Below are positions 45,845 through 56,166 of a stretch of 64,000 bases of DNA, piece after piece. The notes beneath the pieces were generated by a model. The model was not told the DNA's origin. It saw nothing but the letters and a program-made list of their open reading frames with translations, and did no database searches. Source of the DNA: Scedosporium boydii (taxonomy: Eukaryota; Ascomycota; Sordariomycetes; Microascales; Microascaceae); the NCBI GenBank assembly GCA_002221725.1, contig NJFT01000150.1, forward strand, positions 1 through 64,000. The letters run 5' to 3'. Made by a program: the position numbers and the translations under genes. Every line of letters starts with the position of its first letter. The stretch's first letter is position 1.

Positions 45845-46205
45845 ATAAGAATATAAAGGAAGAGGTGGTGAGAAAAGAACAAGCCGGCAGTTTGTAGATG
45901 TATATAGTAATATAGACCGAAGTCTTTGGCCCTTGTTCAAGATCCCTACCCACTGCTTGCTACAACGAACGTAGTTAGGCTGCAATCGTGGCCCCTTCCT
46001 TTGACAACTTCAGCAGGCTCGGAGAGATAATGGAGGTTTAATTTTAAGGCTGGACTCGTATAGTAGATCCCCTTTGATTAGTTGAAAAGCGTCAAATTGT
46101 CTATTTCGTAATCAAACTCATCTAATAAATTCTCTCTACTCTCTTCCTTAGCATATATCATATAGGGCAGCTAGCTAGATACCAAGTGATTAAATCCAAC
46201 CTCTT
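45845..46205. other. intergenic gap
   Basis: 3' side of the Rieske gene. AT-rich patches only. Confidence 0.4.
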
Positions 46206-47577
46206 TCACCACGCCAACGCGGCCTGATCTTTTCCGCATGCCAAACGGGAACAAAGGATAGAGTCTTTCTCTGTTCTATGGCAGCTGCTAGGCAAGATCT
46301 GCTCAGCTGGTCTTATTTCCTTCTTCGCAGATTGTTCCAATTGATGATGGCGATTCAGAAGTTCGCGCACCCGATGCTGGAAATAGAGCGGACCCTGCTC
46401 CATCTTGGGATGCATCTCTCCGTTCACGAAAACACCAGCATTGAGGTTCTTCTGTGCGTTATTGCACAGCCACTTGTCTTCGGCCAGGATTCGTTTGAAC
46501 ATCTCATCAATTTTTTTGAAATCCTCGTCGCTGGCATTCTTGTGACGGTAAACCTCGTATTCCATTGAGCAGTGGAACGCCGACGTTGGCACACACCTCA
46601 TTAAGTAGAAGAAATGCGGTCTGGAACGTTAGATTTCATTGTGAGGAGTGAAAAATAGAAATGGGTACTACTTACGAGACTGTCATGCAAGCGTTGGGAA
46701 AATAGAAGTTGCTCACGATGGCTAGACCCTCCTTCGCCTGTTCCGCCGAGGTGTTGGCAAAATGCTCGATGTTTCCACCCTTGGGATCGACTTTGTAGGC
46801 TTGTAAATCTGCAACAGATGCAGCATCTGGGTGAGCCGTCTTGCAGTGATAACATTCGTTATAATTATCGGCCAACGTCTTCCAGTTGTAGTCGCCGCTC
46901 ATGCCCCACGTGTGATCGAAGTGATAGTCATCAAAGTTGAACGGCTCATGCCTCGACATCCGGTCAATGTTGTTAAATTCGGCTGACCATTCCTCAGGCT
47001 CCTTGGAGGCATCCAGATTGACCCAAACAAAGCCCTTCGCGTCGACATGGACATGAATAGGGAGAAGGCCATTTTTAGTCTTATCAAAACCTTTCATATC
47101 ACTATATCCAGGCGCTTTGGTGAGTTGGCCATTCAAGCCATAAGACCAACCATGGTACTTGCAGGAGAGCACACTCGACTTGCCTTCCTCTTTGGTTACG
47201 ACTGGAAACGCCCTGTGTCGACAGATGTTGTGGAACCCATTGATCTCTCCCTTGTTGTTTCTGACAAGGAAGAATTGGAACCCGGCTTCTGCAAATCGTA
47301 CCCAGGAACCACTTTCCGCAAATCTGAGCTTGTGGGTCACGAGGATCCATTTTTTGGAGAATATGGCCCTCCTTTCTAGTTCGTAGACATCCTCTGATCT
47401 GTACCAGGAGGACGGCAGAGCTCGGGCAGTGGTGGTTGAGTCCTGTCGAAAGTCCGTGGTAACGCTCCTTGCTGACCTAGCTGGCAAAAGATACTTCGCT
47501 ACCAAGGCGACGAGCGTAGCAATCGCAGTAGCGGAAAGGAGCCTCACATCAAGAGGAGAAGTAGCGGTGGAAGACAT
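46206..47577 (-). CDS. Rieske [2Fe-2S] aromatic-ring-hydroxylating-type oxygenase (choline/betaine mono-oxygenase-like), 438 aa
   Basis: Exons 47577-46676 and 46620-46206 join in phase (donor GTAAGT, acceptor TTCCAG). The start at 47577 is an internal ATG, giving an N-terminal membrane-anchor helix (ATAIATLVALVAKYLL, residues about 16-32). The Rieske centre is CRHRAFPV ... CKYHGW. The mononuclear iron site is DNYNECYHCKTAHPD. The rest (SPHFFYLMRCVPTS, EYEVYRHKNASDEDF, NAQKNLNAGVFVNG, GPLYFQHRVRELL) matches the eukaryotic choline mono-oxygenase/betaine demethylase-like family. Such enzymes hydroxylate a methyl or methylene next to quaternary nitrogen, and their electrons come from a separate reductase. 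None is encoded in this window. It is divergent from the intact MFS transporter (1.1 kb apart) and convergent with the TauD-type dioxygenase. Confidence 0.88.
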
Positions 47578-48708
47578 GTTTGAACAATGAGGCGCGTCCA
47601 GAGGCAAAGACTTGTCGTGCACGACCGCGGGTACAATTGAAGCTCTTGTGCATAGATAAAGCATTGGCCGGCTCGTGGTCTTTATGATATCTTCAGCGGG
47701 TACGAACGAGGCCTGGTCCACATATATGCGTACTAATCGTGATCAAGATATCGGGAAATCCGACTTCGAATGAGAGCGTGCGACATTGCAGACACGGATA
47801 GACGCGGAATAATCTCGAGGTGTGGCTGTAGGCATAAGCAACTCGGAAAGAATCCGTCCCGGCCCGATTCCGTGTGCTGCGCGTCATGAGCCTCGACCCC
47901 CTGAACAAACGACATCAGTATCGGCCATAAAAGCTGCCTAGTCTCTGGCTTCATTAGCTTTCCCGCGCTGTCCGAGCGGACCACAACTCACGCGTCGTGC
48001 AATTCGTTGCTGACACTCAAAAGGAGCTCCTATGCCCTGTCCGGAGAGCAAAGATTTCTCATGGTGGCTATACACTGACGAAGGCACGTCTGCGTCAGAA
48101 ATAACAATTAAGATTGGAAGCCTATAAGGATGGCTTCCAGTCTCCTGGTAAAGGGTTTTAGTTAATAGTAATGCCTTTTCATCAATGCGAGTGAACTTGC
48201 CGTTCCCTCTGTCTGCCATCCCCCAATCGAGCATGAAGTCACAAGTCCGCAGTCAACGATTACTCTTGTAGTTTAAGATTCCCTGTAGCTAATCTGGTTA
48301 AGACAGGCGGGCGGTCTGTTAGTGCTTTGGGATCAGGTTCCAGGACCTGACGACCACAGAAGCTCAGTATGTACCTCCTTGAAGTGGCAACATGGGGAGA
48401 TTCCGACCCAGGAAGAGCAAGACTAGTGGGCCAGCCTCGACATTATAAACCTTCTCATTGGCCCCCGCATTTTCTAAACATGCGCTTTGCCTTTTGGAGT
48501 TTGGCGAGATTCTCGGTTCTATTATCTGGGGTACCGTGTATCCTTGTCAGAGTGCTTGCATTACGGTCTTGTCGGGAGCAGAAGGACATGATAAGGAGCT
48601 CCTTGTTAGCCTTCAAATACAAGCTGCGTTTCGGCATCTCTCATCGGATGTCTTAACCAGAGAAATCATTTTCCACCTCATTTCCTCTTCAAACCATTGT
48701 CCAGAACC
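47578..48708. other. divergent promoter region of Rieske oxygenase and MFS B
   Basis: 1.1 kb with no gene. A short CGG-type inverted repeat GTCCGAGCGGAC lies near 47971. No copy of the TCCGNTCACRTGANCGGA palindrome was seen. Confidence 0.45.
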
Positions 48709-50536
48709 ATGTCAACTCTCAACAACCCGCCCAATGTTGACTCTACAAAGACCCTCGATGCTGAGAAAGATGTAGCGGGCCGTGATGATCTGTCCTGCGG
48801 CGCTGTATCTCACGTCGACACTCTCGAATTTGGCAACGTGACTGACCCAGTGCTTGCCGCCAAGATCCATCTTGTAAACGAGGTATGGGCTGACACCAAA
48901 CGAAGCCAACTTCACCTAACACTCCTCATAAGGCTATAAATGAGATCGGCTGGACGAGTTTCCACTTAAAGCTGTCATGCTTGACAGGCTTCGGCTTCGC
49001 CGCCGACTCCATGGTAGCCTTTCTCCAAAGCGTCGCCGCCTCCCAGGCCTACCTCGAGATTGGCAACGGCGGATATCCCACCGGCGCCACGATGGCTCTC
49101 TACGCCGGTCTTCAGATGGGTGCGATTTTCTGGGGCTTCAGTGCCGATATCATCGGCCGCCGGATCGCCTTCAACACAACGCTCTTCATGGCCTCCATTG
49201 CCACTATCGTTGCAGGTGCTGGACCAAATTGGATCGTCTTTTGCGTCTTTGTCTCTCTCCTCGGCTTCGGGGCAGGCGGTAACCTCGTTCTTGACCCCAC
49301 TGTCATGCTTGAGTTCGTTCCTGCTAAACAGCAATGGGTTACCACGGCCATAGCGGGGTGGTGGGGTGTTGGCCAGGCCGCTGCCGGCTTTATTGCGTGG
49401 GGTTACTACTGTAAGTCTTTGAAGGGTCTTTCAATCGTCACCTTGTACTGATAGCTGACACCTCCAAAACTTGAGCAGCCCGGAACAACTGGACTTGCGA
49501 CTCGACCGAGGCCTGCACCTGGCAGAACAATAAATCCTGGAGGCTCATCATGTTCACCGGCGGCTCACTCATGTTCGTCATGTCCATTTTGCGCGTTCTA
49601 GTCATTCGTTTACCTGAAACACCCAAGTTCTTGGTCACTTCGGGTCGTGAGGACGAGCTTGTGTCGATGCTTCAGAATCTCGCAAGCTCGCATCGCCGGC
49701 CTTGTTCCTTGACAGTTGCACAGCTCCGTGCTTGTGGTTCTATCAGTGGCTCGGAAGAATCCGTCGCACGTCAGTCGATGGGTCGTCGTATTGGGAAAAG
49801 CCTCCTCAGTCATTTGAAGGGGCTCTTTTCCACTCGGAAATTAGCCCTTTCGACTTGTATGGCCTGGCTCTCTTGGACCATGATCGGTCTGGGATATCCT
49901 CTATTCTTCCTCTATCTCCCGTGGGTACCCCCCGAAGTAGAGCCTATACGGTGGAACTAGCTAACAAACATGCCACCGATCTAGGGCTCTTCTCAGCAGT
50001 CGGGTTCCGGGGTATCAACCTTCCTTTACGGAGACTTGGCGTGACTACACTATCACCAATGTCTGCTCAATTTTCGGACCGCTCATTGCCGCAGGCCTTG
50101 CTGAAGTTAGAGTCCTTGGTCGTCGATATACTATGGCAATCGGCGCCGTGATTACCTCGGTATTCTTCTTTGGATATACTGTCATTGAGACCCCAGCACA
50201 AAACCTAGCGCTGAGTTGCTCCATTTGTAGGTTCAGATCCCGTCCTGTCATTTCCTTTTTAGCTTGTATTAATTATCCTTAGCGGTTTGTATCAACATCT
50301 ACTACGGGACTTTGTACGCCTATACGGCTGAAGTATTTCCTTCCGCCCACCGTACAACGGGTAATGGTATTGGCGTTTCTCTAAATCGAATGATGGGCTT
50401 AATCTCTGCCGTCATCGCGGTGACTGCCGACACTGCAACGGTAACACCATTGTACATCTCGGCTGCTTTGTTTCTTGCCTTGGCGATTGTGTCGGTTATC
50501 CTCCCGTTCGAGCCATACGGCCGAAGTGCATCCTAA
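48709..50536 (+). CDS. MFS transporter B, intact, 529 aa
   Basis: Plasma-membrane major facilitator of the SV2/metabolite:H+ symporter-like type. Five exons: 48709-48882, 48933-49410, 49479-49920, 49985-50226 and 50283-50536. All junctions are in phase. Landmarks are CLTGFGFAADSMVAFLQ (TM1), GAIFWGFSADIIGRR (the A-motif loop), GFGAGGNLVLDPTVMLEF, WWGVGQAAAGFIAWG, RLPETPKFLVTSG, YTITNVCSIFGPLIAAGL and YTAEVFPSAHRTTGNGIG. A seeming frame break near 49.92 kb resolves as a 64-nt intron with a GCTAAC branch. It is a homologue of the broken transporter at 26.7-28.5 kb. Its position next to Rieske, regulator and amine oxidase genes suggests uptake of the pathway substrate. Confidence 0.88.
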
Positions 50537-50894
50537 GAATATTGAGTTCGAGGTTGATGGCCCAGCAATAATCCGGACTTTCGGGTCACTTGGAGGTATC
50601 AATTGATATATAGCTGCTATATATTACTGGGGGTAGTCTAGTTAGCGGAAAAAAGCTTATATAGCTAATCGAGAGCTGATGGTCACGATGGTACCAAAGT
50701 TTGGTTTCCTGAAGTTCTTCTAGCAATCAGATGCTAGCAATCAGATCTCACGGACCAAGGACATATCTTGCCTCATCCTCTACGTTTGGTAACCTCATTT
50801 TCTCTCCTTAGCCAGCCTCACATGCGTGCACCTAACTAGGTGTGAATTCTCACGTCCGACACTTGTAGGGCACTTTTACTAAGCCCGCAGCAAG

Positions 50895-50974
50895 TGATTC
50901 TAATCCTTAAGGCATGGTGACCTCCATTAATTCTCACCATTCGCAGTATGGGTTCGATTCCATACAAGAATCAT
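50895..50974 (+). ncRNA. tRNA-like Pol III element or tRNA pseudogene (tentative)
   Basis: A perfect B-box-like GGTTCGATTCC sits in a 6-bp hairpin (GTATGG/CCATAC). A 7-bp outer stem TGATTCT/AGAATCA and an inner 6-bp stem TGGTGA/TCACCA complete a cloverleaf-like shape. A T11 run, a Pol III terminator, follows within about 10 bases. The inner loop is 13 nt and the A box is poor, so it is not a standard tRNA. It may be a decayed tRNA or a tRNA-derived element. Confidence 0.35.
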
Positions 50975-51032
50975 CTCCTTTTTTTTTTTTACTTATATCA
51001 TCTTCGTAATATCGATAACTCCGTCTCAGAGC

Positions 51033-53427
51033 TCAAAAGTCGTTCAGGTCCCACCAATTAAGGTCCATAATGGAATTCTCTCCGACGGGCATCAAGCGCT
51101 CCCAAGGCCCCCATGCTAAATCGCCTGCGACCTCACTGTGGCTCATAACCACTTGATGAACTGAATTCTCTGTCTCCTCTTGCTGCGTGCTTGGGTTTTC
51201 TGGAGAACCTGCACGCGCTGTTCTCGATACCACCCAACCTGGAGGTGAAGCATAATGCGCAGTAGACTCGCGCATATCCATCGGGGGCGTGTGCATTGAT
51301 GAGCGCGGCGGTATAGTATCCTCCACGTTGCCATCCCCATTAGTCCATGCGTCTCTGCTGTGGATGCTATCGCCAGGATAGCTCGGGAATTGGGGGGCAG
51401 CTATATCCAAGAGGATCCATATAAGAGATGTTTTGGCTCTCATTGGAATGGATTTAGGGTCGTTTTGATGGGCTGATGAATCGGCTAGATGCACGAACTG
51501 GTCTACAGCCTGCTCCTGTGATCCGCAATGTCAGCAATTTATGGCACCAGTGCTGGCCTTGGTAAAGAAGAACCAACAATTATCCTACAAACCGGCCAAT
51601 GGTTGGCCATTTCTGCGATGAGCATTCTGCAAATGTCTAGGTTTTCCAGAGACGACACCTGTAATTGGGTGCCGCTGCTGCGTGTCCAGTAAAGGTGTAG
51701 TGTACTAGCAATGGCTGCCGCCTGAGCAAAGAAGGGATCAGCCAGCTGAAGCCCCTTCTCGCCCGCCATCCTGATCAGCCTCGAGATCCACGTACAGTGT
51801 CTGAGAGCCTTTTCGTAAGATGCTCTCCAGAACGTGCTCGCCCCTAGTGTTTGCCTCGGTGCCTCTGCCATATCCAAGTAGAGGAATGGGTGGTTGAGCA
51901 CACAATGAATGGCATGGTAGGTTACTTGCACCCTAAGCCATGGCAACCAATCTAACAGGTTATCCTGGGCTTCTTGAGAAGAGAGACTCGAAAAATTGAC
52001 AGAGTTGTAACTTAAAGAGGTTGGATACATGATCTCGACCTCCAGAAGACGTGAACATAGTACAGTATAATCTGAGTCAGGTTGCCATGGATATTTTGCT
52101 AAGGCTTCGATGCACCTCGATACATATACCCGGATATCTTCCCATAGGCTGCATACTCTTAGAGAGTGCGACCAGATGTCAGGAAGAGTTTCTCGTTCAG
52201 CGATGCGAGAGTCTCGAGGGAGTGGTGGACAGGCCGTGAAAGAATGTCGTGCTTCCATGATTGAATAATGAGGAGCGCTGATCTCCTCTGCTATGGAAGG
52301 GACTAGGGTGGGGGTTCCGCAAGTTACATTTAGGAAATGGATACTCCAGAAAAGCCTTGATTGCTCTTGCGATGTCGCCGAGCTATTCGGTACTTGGTGG
52401 TGGAGAGCCGAGTACTGCGTAACGTTCTTGGCAAGTGCTGTGTTAAAGCCAGCTAGAGCTAAATCACCGGCTATTTGGATGTTAGCAGCTATATGAATGA
52501 TGATGTTTAGTCGAATTATAAGACTTGCATATGAGATTGAAGAAGGCCAAAAGGCATAGGGCTTGGGTGCTCTCAAGGCTCATGCGTCCGTCGGCGATTT
52601 TAAGCATGACAAGCCTTCGGGCGGTCTTGCTGTAAAAGTCAGGACTCCTTAAGTTGGCATCGGTAAAATCCGCGGCGTTGTAGCTGAGGCTCAAGGCCAA
52701 AATGACACAGATCAGCTCCTCGCAAGTGTCTGGAGCTGGCAGAGAATCTTTCTCAAATAACCACAACGGCTGACGATGAATGTGCCGGAAGTAAACCTCG
52801 AATGCTCTAGCGATGGTGTCTGCTGGCAGCGGTGTTCTGTTTAAATGTCAGTCCTGTTGGAGCCTTCACAGCAAGGTAACCCACGAGGACAGAGGTGAGA
52901 GATGAGTGACTGCCGGCGAGTCAAACAGCATGCCAAGCGTCCCACCAGAAGCTGAAGATGGCGTAGCTTCTCGTATCGATTGGGGTCTGCGGAGAGTCAA
53001 ATCAGTCAGTCGCGAGCGTGCTCGAGAGACACGTAGCTGGCAACAGGTTTCGAGGTTATTCAACGTACGCTAACCCGTTGATGATGCGGTCCAGCTTATC
53101 TTCAAGCCGCACAAGACGATCGGCCTATCACAGTTAGTTATGACATTGACGGGATTCACAGAAGAGGACCTTACCATACGGCTCTCAATCCCACTTGCAG
53201 TCTGCTCGTTGACGTCATCGTTATCGGCAAAAGAGCATTGTTGGCGGAGGCGCGAGCAAGCTGAACATGTCGGCCTTTCACCCGGGCACCGTATCTTCTT
53301 GCGCCTGTAGTCAATCGCTATTGGTGAGCTTGGTGGGCATAGAAATAGCCTGAGAGGGACGCCTATACCGGCAGTTTTCGCATGCCTGTGCTACACGTCG
53401 GTATTGTCTGGGTCTTCGCGTGTTCAT
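51033..53427 (-). CDS. Zn(II)2Cys6 transcription factor B, 671 aa
   Basis: Nuclear zinc-cluster regulator. Seven exons: 53427-53369, 53304-53175, 53124-53069, 52986-52885, 52836-52529, 52470-51593 and 51515-51033. All are in phase. The Zn cluster is at residues 16-43 (ACENCRRKKIRC, CPGERPTCSAC) with the same spacing as regulator A. A short coiled-coil-like linker (ADRLVRLEDKLDRIINGL) and the fungal middle-homology domain follow (AFEVYFRHIHRQPLWLF, LICVILALSLSYN, LESTQALCLLAFFNL, LLDWLPWLRVQVTYHAIHC, WRASYEKALRHCTWISRLI). Intron 5 uses a GC donor (GCAAGT) with a GCTAAC branch, a rare but accepted type. It is divergent from FAD oxidase B, and a 20-bp everted palindrome lies between them. It is the likely pathway regulator of locus B. 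Confidence 0.86.
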
Positions 53428-53855
53428 GGTGGAGAGGTAGAGTGCTTCAGCGATTTAGGGTCATGGAGGAGAACGTGAGGAAGAACGTCACGAGAGGGTG
53501 TACAGATCGAGAATGTAGGCAGGTGTGAGGGGAAGGCCTGGCTAGGGCTGCCCCACTATCTACTCTATCTATCAGGATTCGGGACTACCCCAGATTCGGG
53601 GAGGATGTCATAGCGTTAACTTAATCTCCTCAATACCAGGCGCCTGGAAGATCGTTCCAACGCCCTGCATCTGAATAGCCAGCGTGCTCCAGCTGCAGCT
53701 CGGTGAGCCTGTCAGGCATGATCCTGGGCAGATTGATTGGCAGATACACTGACAGACCCATCGCAAATAAAGACTGTGCAGGTCATCATAATCTAGTACT
53801 CTTGAGGGTGGCAGAACGGCCCGCGATCTCCGCTGTGGACTTCGTGGAATGGCAA

Positions 53856-53875
53856 TTCCGATCACATGATCGGAA
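53856..53875. promoter_or_regulatory. 20-bp near-perfect palindrome, candidate Zn2Cys6 operator B
   Basis: TTCCGATCACATGATCGGAA has nine-base arms around a central CA and an everted CCG-N10-CGG arrangement. It lies 158 bp before the FAD oxidase B ATG and 428 bp before the regulator B ATG. It matches the site at 28831-28850 in the consensus TCCGNTCACRTGANCGGA. Confidence 0.6.
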
Positions 53876-54033
53876 AACCCGTGAAAACTCCGGGACACGT
53901 CGCCGATGCAACGATAGTGCAACAGGGGTACGAAATTAGTTAGGCTTTAGATCAAGGGACAGCTACTTAATTGGACAGAGCAGAAGCACTGACTTCCTAT
54001 TGTTACTTGACCGTCGCTCAACAGCCCAGAGCC

Positions 54034-55448
54034 ATGGACAAAACAGACAGCATCATCATCGCCGGGGCCGGCGTCTTCGGACTGTCCACTGCCTACCAAT
54101 TAGCTTCCGAAGGCTACAAGAACATCACAGTTCTTGATCGACATATGCCGCCAGTATGCAGGTTGCACATTCAGCTTGACTTCGATATTGACCAACTCAT
54201 CTCTAGGTTCCAGATGGTTCCAGCGTCGACATCTCCCGGGTGATACGATTTGACTACGGCGATGACATATACTTGGGCATGGCCTACGACGCCTACAAGA
54301 AGTGGTCCACGTCGCCGAGATATAAGGGCATTTTCTATCCCTCTCCATTTATCCTGAGCTCCAACTCCAATCATTCGTTTGGCCATTCCTACATCGAAAA
54401 GTGCACTGCTGCCTTGACCGAGAGGGGCCTTCCTTGGAAACAGCTGGAAAATGCTGCCGACGCAAAACAAATGTACCCAACTCTCAGTGGCGCGCTTGCT
54501 AGCCCGGGATTCTTTGGATACACTAATATGCAGGCGGGATGGGCAGATGCGCATAAGGCCGTGAGACAGCTTCGTGACGATTGCCTTGACCTGGGTGTTT
54601 CGTTTATTTGCGGCAGAGCCGGAACCGTTGTGAGGTTTGAGACACGCTCTGATGGCCAGATCCTAGCGGTTCGTACTCTTGCAGATACTTCCATCGAAGG
54701 AGACTGCTTCATTCTGGCTGCTGGCGCCTGGGCTTCTAGCCTCGCTCCCTTCTATGGCTCCACGCTATCTACGGCGCAAGTGGTTGGTTACGTGCGATTG
54801 ACTGAGGAAGAGGTGGAGCGATACGGGGAGTTGCCCATATACATCAACTTCTCCACCGGCTGGTTCAATTTCCCACCTCATAAAGAGTCGCGGATGCTCA
54901 AGATGGCAATCCATGGCTGGGGCTACACTCGTTCGCCCGGACCCGAGGAAAAGGCTGTTCTCAATGCAGATGCTTCAAGTCCCCCACTCAGGGCTCCTCG
55001 TGAGCGGGCTAATTTTGTTCCTATGGATGGAGAGGAGAGGCTCAAGGAGGGTCTTCGAGAGATACTGCCCGAACTCGCTGGCCGGCCATTCGAGAGAGTG
55101 GCACTCTGTTGGTACACGGACACGCCGAGCGGCGACTTCATCATGGATTTTCACCCTGATTATAAGAATCTTTTTGTTGCAGGCGGAGGAAGCGGCCAGT
55201 AAGTACAACAAGAAGCTACCATCTTGAGAATCTAGAGGCTGACGGTAGGCAGTGCGTTCAAGTTCTTACCTGTACTAGGAGAATACGTATCCTGCGGGTT
55301 GAAGCGACGGTTGCCTGAACATCTGGCAACAAAGTGGAGGTTTCGGACGGAATACCTGGGTAGTCTTGGTGTTTTTGAGGGTGATGGAAGTCGAGGGGGA
55401 CCAGAGCGACGGGAATTACGCCCTGATCAGATCAAGGCTAGGATTTGA
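54034..55448 (+). CDS. FAD-dependent amine oxidase B (sarcosine/fructosyl-amine oxidase type), 435 aa
   Basis: Intact DAO-superfamily flavoprotein. Exons 54034-54153, 54207-55198 and 55253-55448 join in phase. The ATG at 54034 is chosen because the FAD motif follows at once (IIIAGAGVFGLSTAYQL). Other blocks are ITVLDRHMPPVPDGSSVDIS, FGYTNMQAGWADAHKAV, ILAAGAWASS, INFSTGWFNFPP and LCWYTDTPSGDFIMDFHP. The Cys of that last block is the expected covalent 8-alpha-S-cysteinyl-FAD site. GGGSGHAFKFLPVLG follows. It would oxidise an N-alkyl amino acid to an imine, yielding H2O2 and, for N-methyl substrates, formaldehyde. The C-terminus is ARI, not a clear PTS1. It shares a 606-bp promoter with regulator B and is paralogous to the frameshifted enzyme at 24-25.5 kb. 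Confidence 0.86.
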
Positions 55449-56166
55449 TAGAGTACAGCTTCTAGAATCTTTGAAGCCGTAAATAGAACAGAACTAGAAT
55501 CGTAAAACACATTTGTCCGACATTGTGAAGTTGAAATAGTCGGCCTAGCAGTGAAGAGAGGATTATGATCCCGAGGTCACTGCCAACTTACACTATGTGA
55601 CGACACTTTTTTCATTCATCAGATTGATCACTTGCTACCCGTCATTAATGAATGGACTTGTTCAGGTCCAATTATTCAGCGGGCTCCAAGTCGAGCATAT
55701 CTAACCATCTGGTATCCAACCCTTCTACCGAAATAGAGTCGACGTCCAATCCGTTTCCCAACCCTCCAGTATTCTTCTGAAGGTACTTGTTATCTTTGGC
55801 AAGGCTATTAAGCCAAGAACTGTCACAGTTTCCTGTAGTCCGTTCCATCTTCTGTCTTGCACGGCAGCAAGACTCCCTCTCAGCGGCGAGAATGATCGAC
55901 TAGCTAGTGAAAGTTAAGCTCTACTCTACTTTCAGTAAACATACTAGGGCATTATCGAAGATAGATTAGGATACTTGTGACGTTCATCATCAAACAACCC
56001 GGTCTCTTCGCCAGTCAGCGAGGCTTGGATGTCGCGTCTGCACCGCTGTGTTCCAGCATAGGCGCTTGCCGAAACGCGACTGTCGAGGGCTGGCTATGTT
56101 CTGGAAGCCGGCCACATCGTGGAGATCGAAATCTAGAGGGACTATTATCATATCTTCAGAACAGGT
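55449..56166. other. intergenic with a possible C-terminal gene fragment
   Basis: A minus-strand 58-codon frame (55848-55672) has coding-like composition and an acidic end (GLDTRWLDMLDLEPAE), reminiscent of transcription-factor C-termini. It may be a remnant. No further gene recognised. Confidence 0.3.

Noticed and set aside
47960..47985. GTCCGAGCGGAC inverted repeat as a third copy of the shared operator
   Set aside because: It has CGG/CCG triplets but N2 spacing and none of the TCACRTGA core, so it does not fit the consensus.
49921..49984. Apparent frameshift in MFS transporter B
   Set aside because: Explained by a 64-nt intron with GTGGGT donor, GCTAAC branch and CTAG acceptor. All later phases fit.
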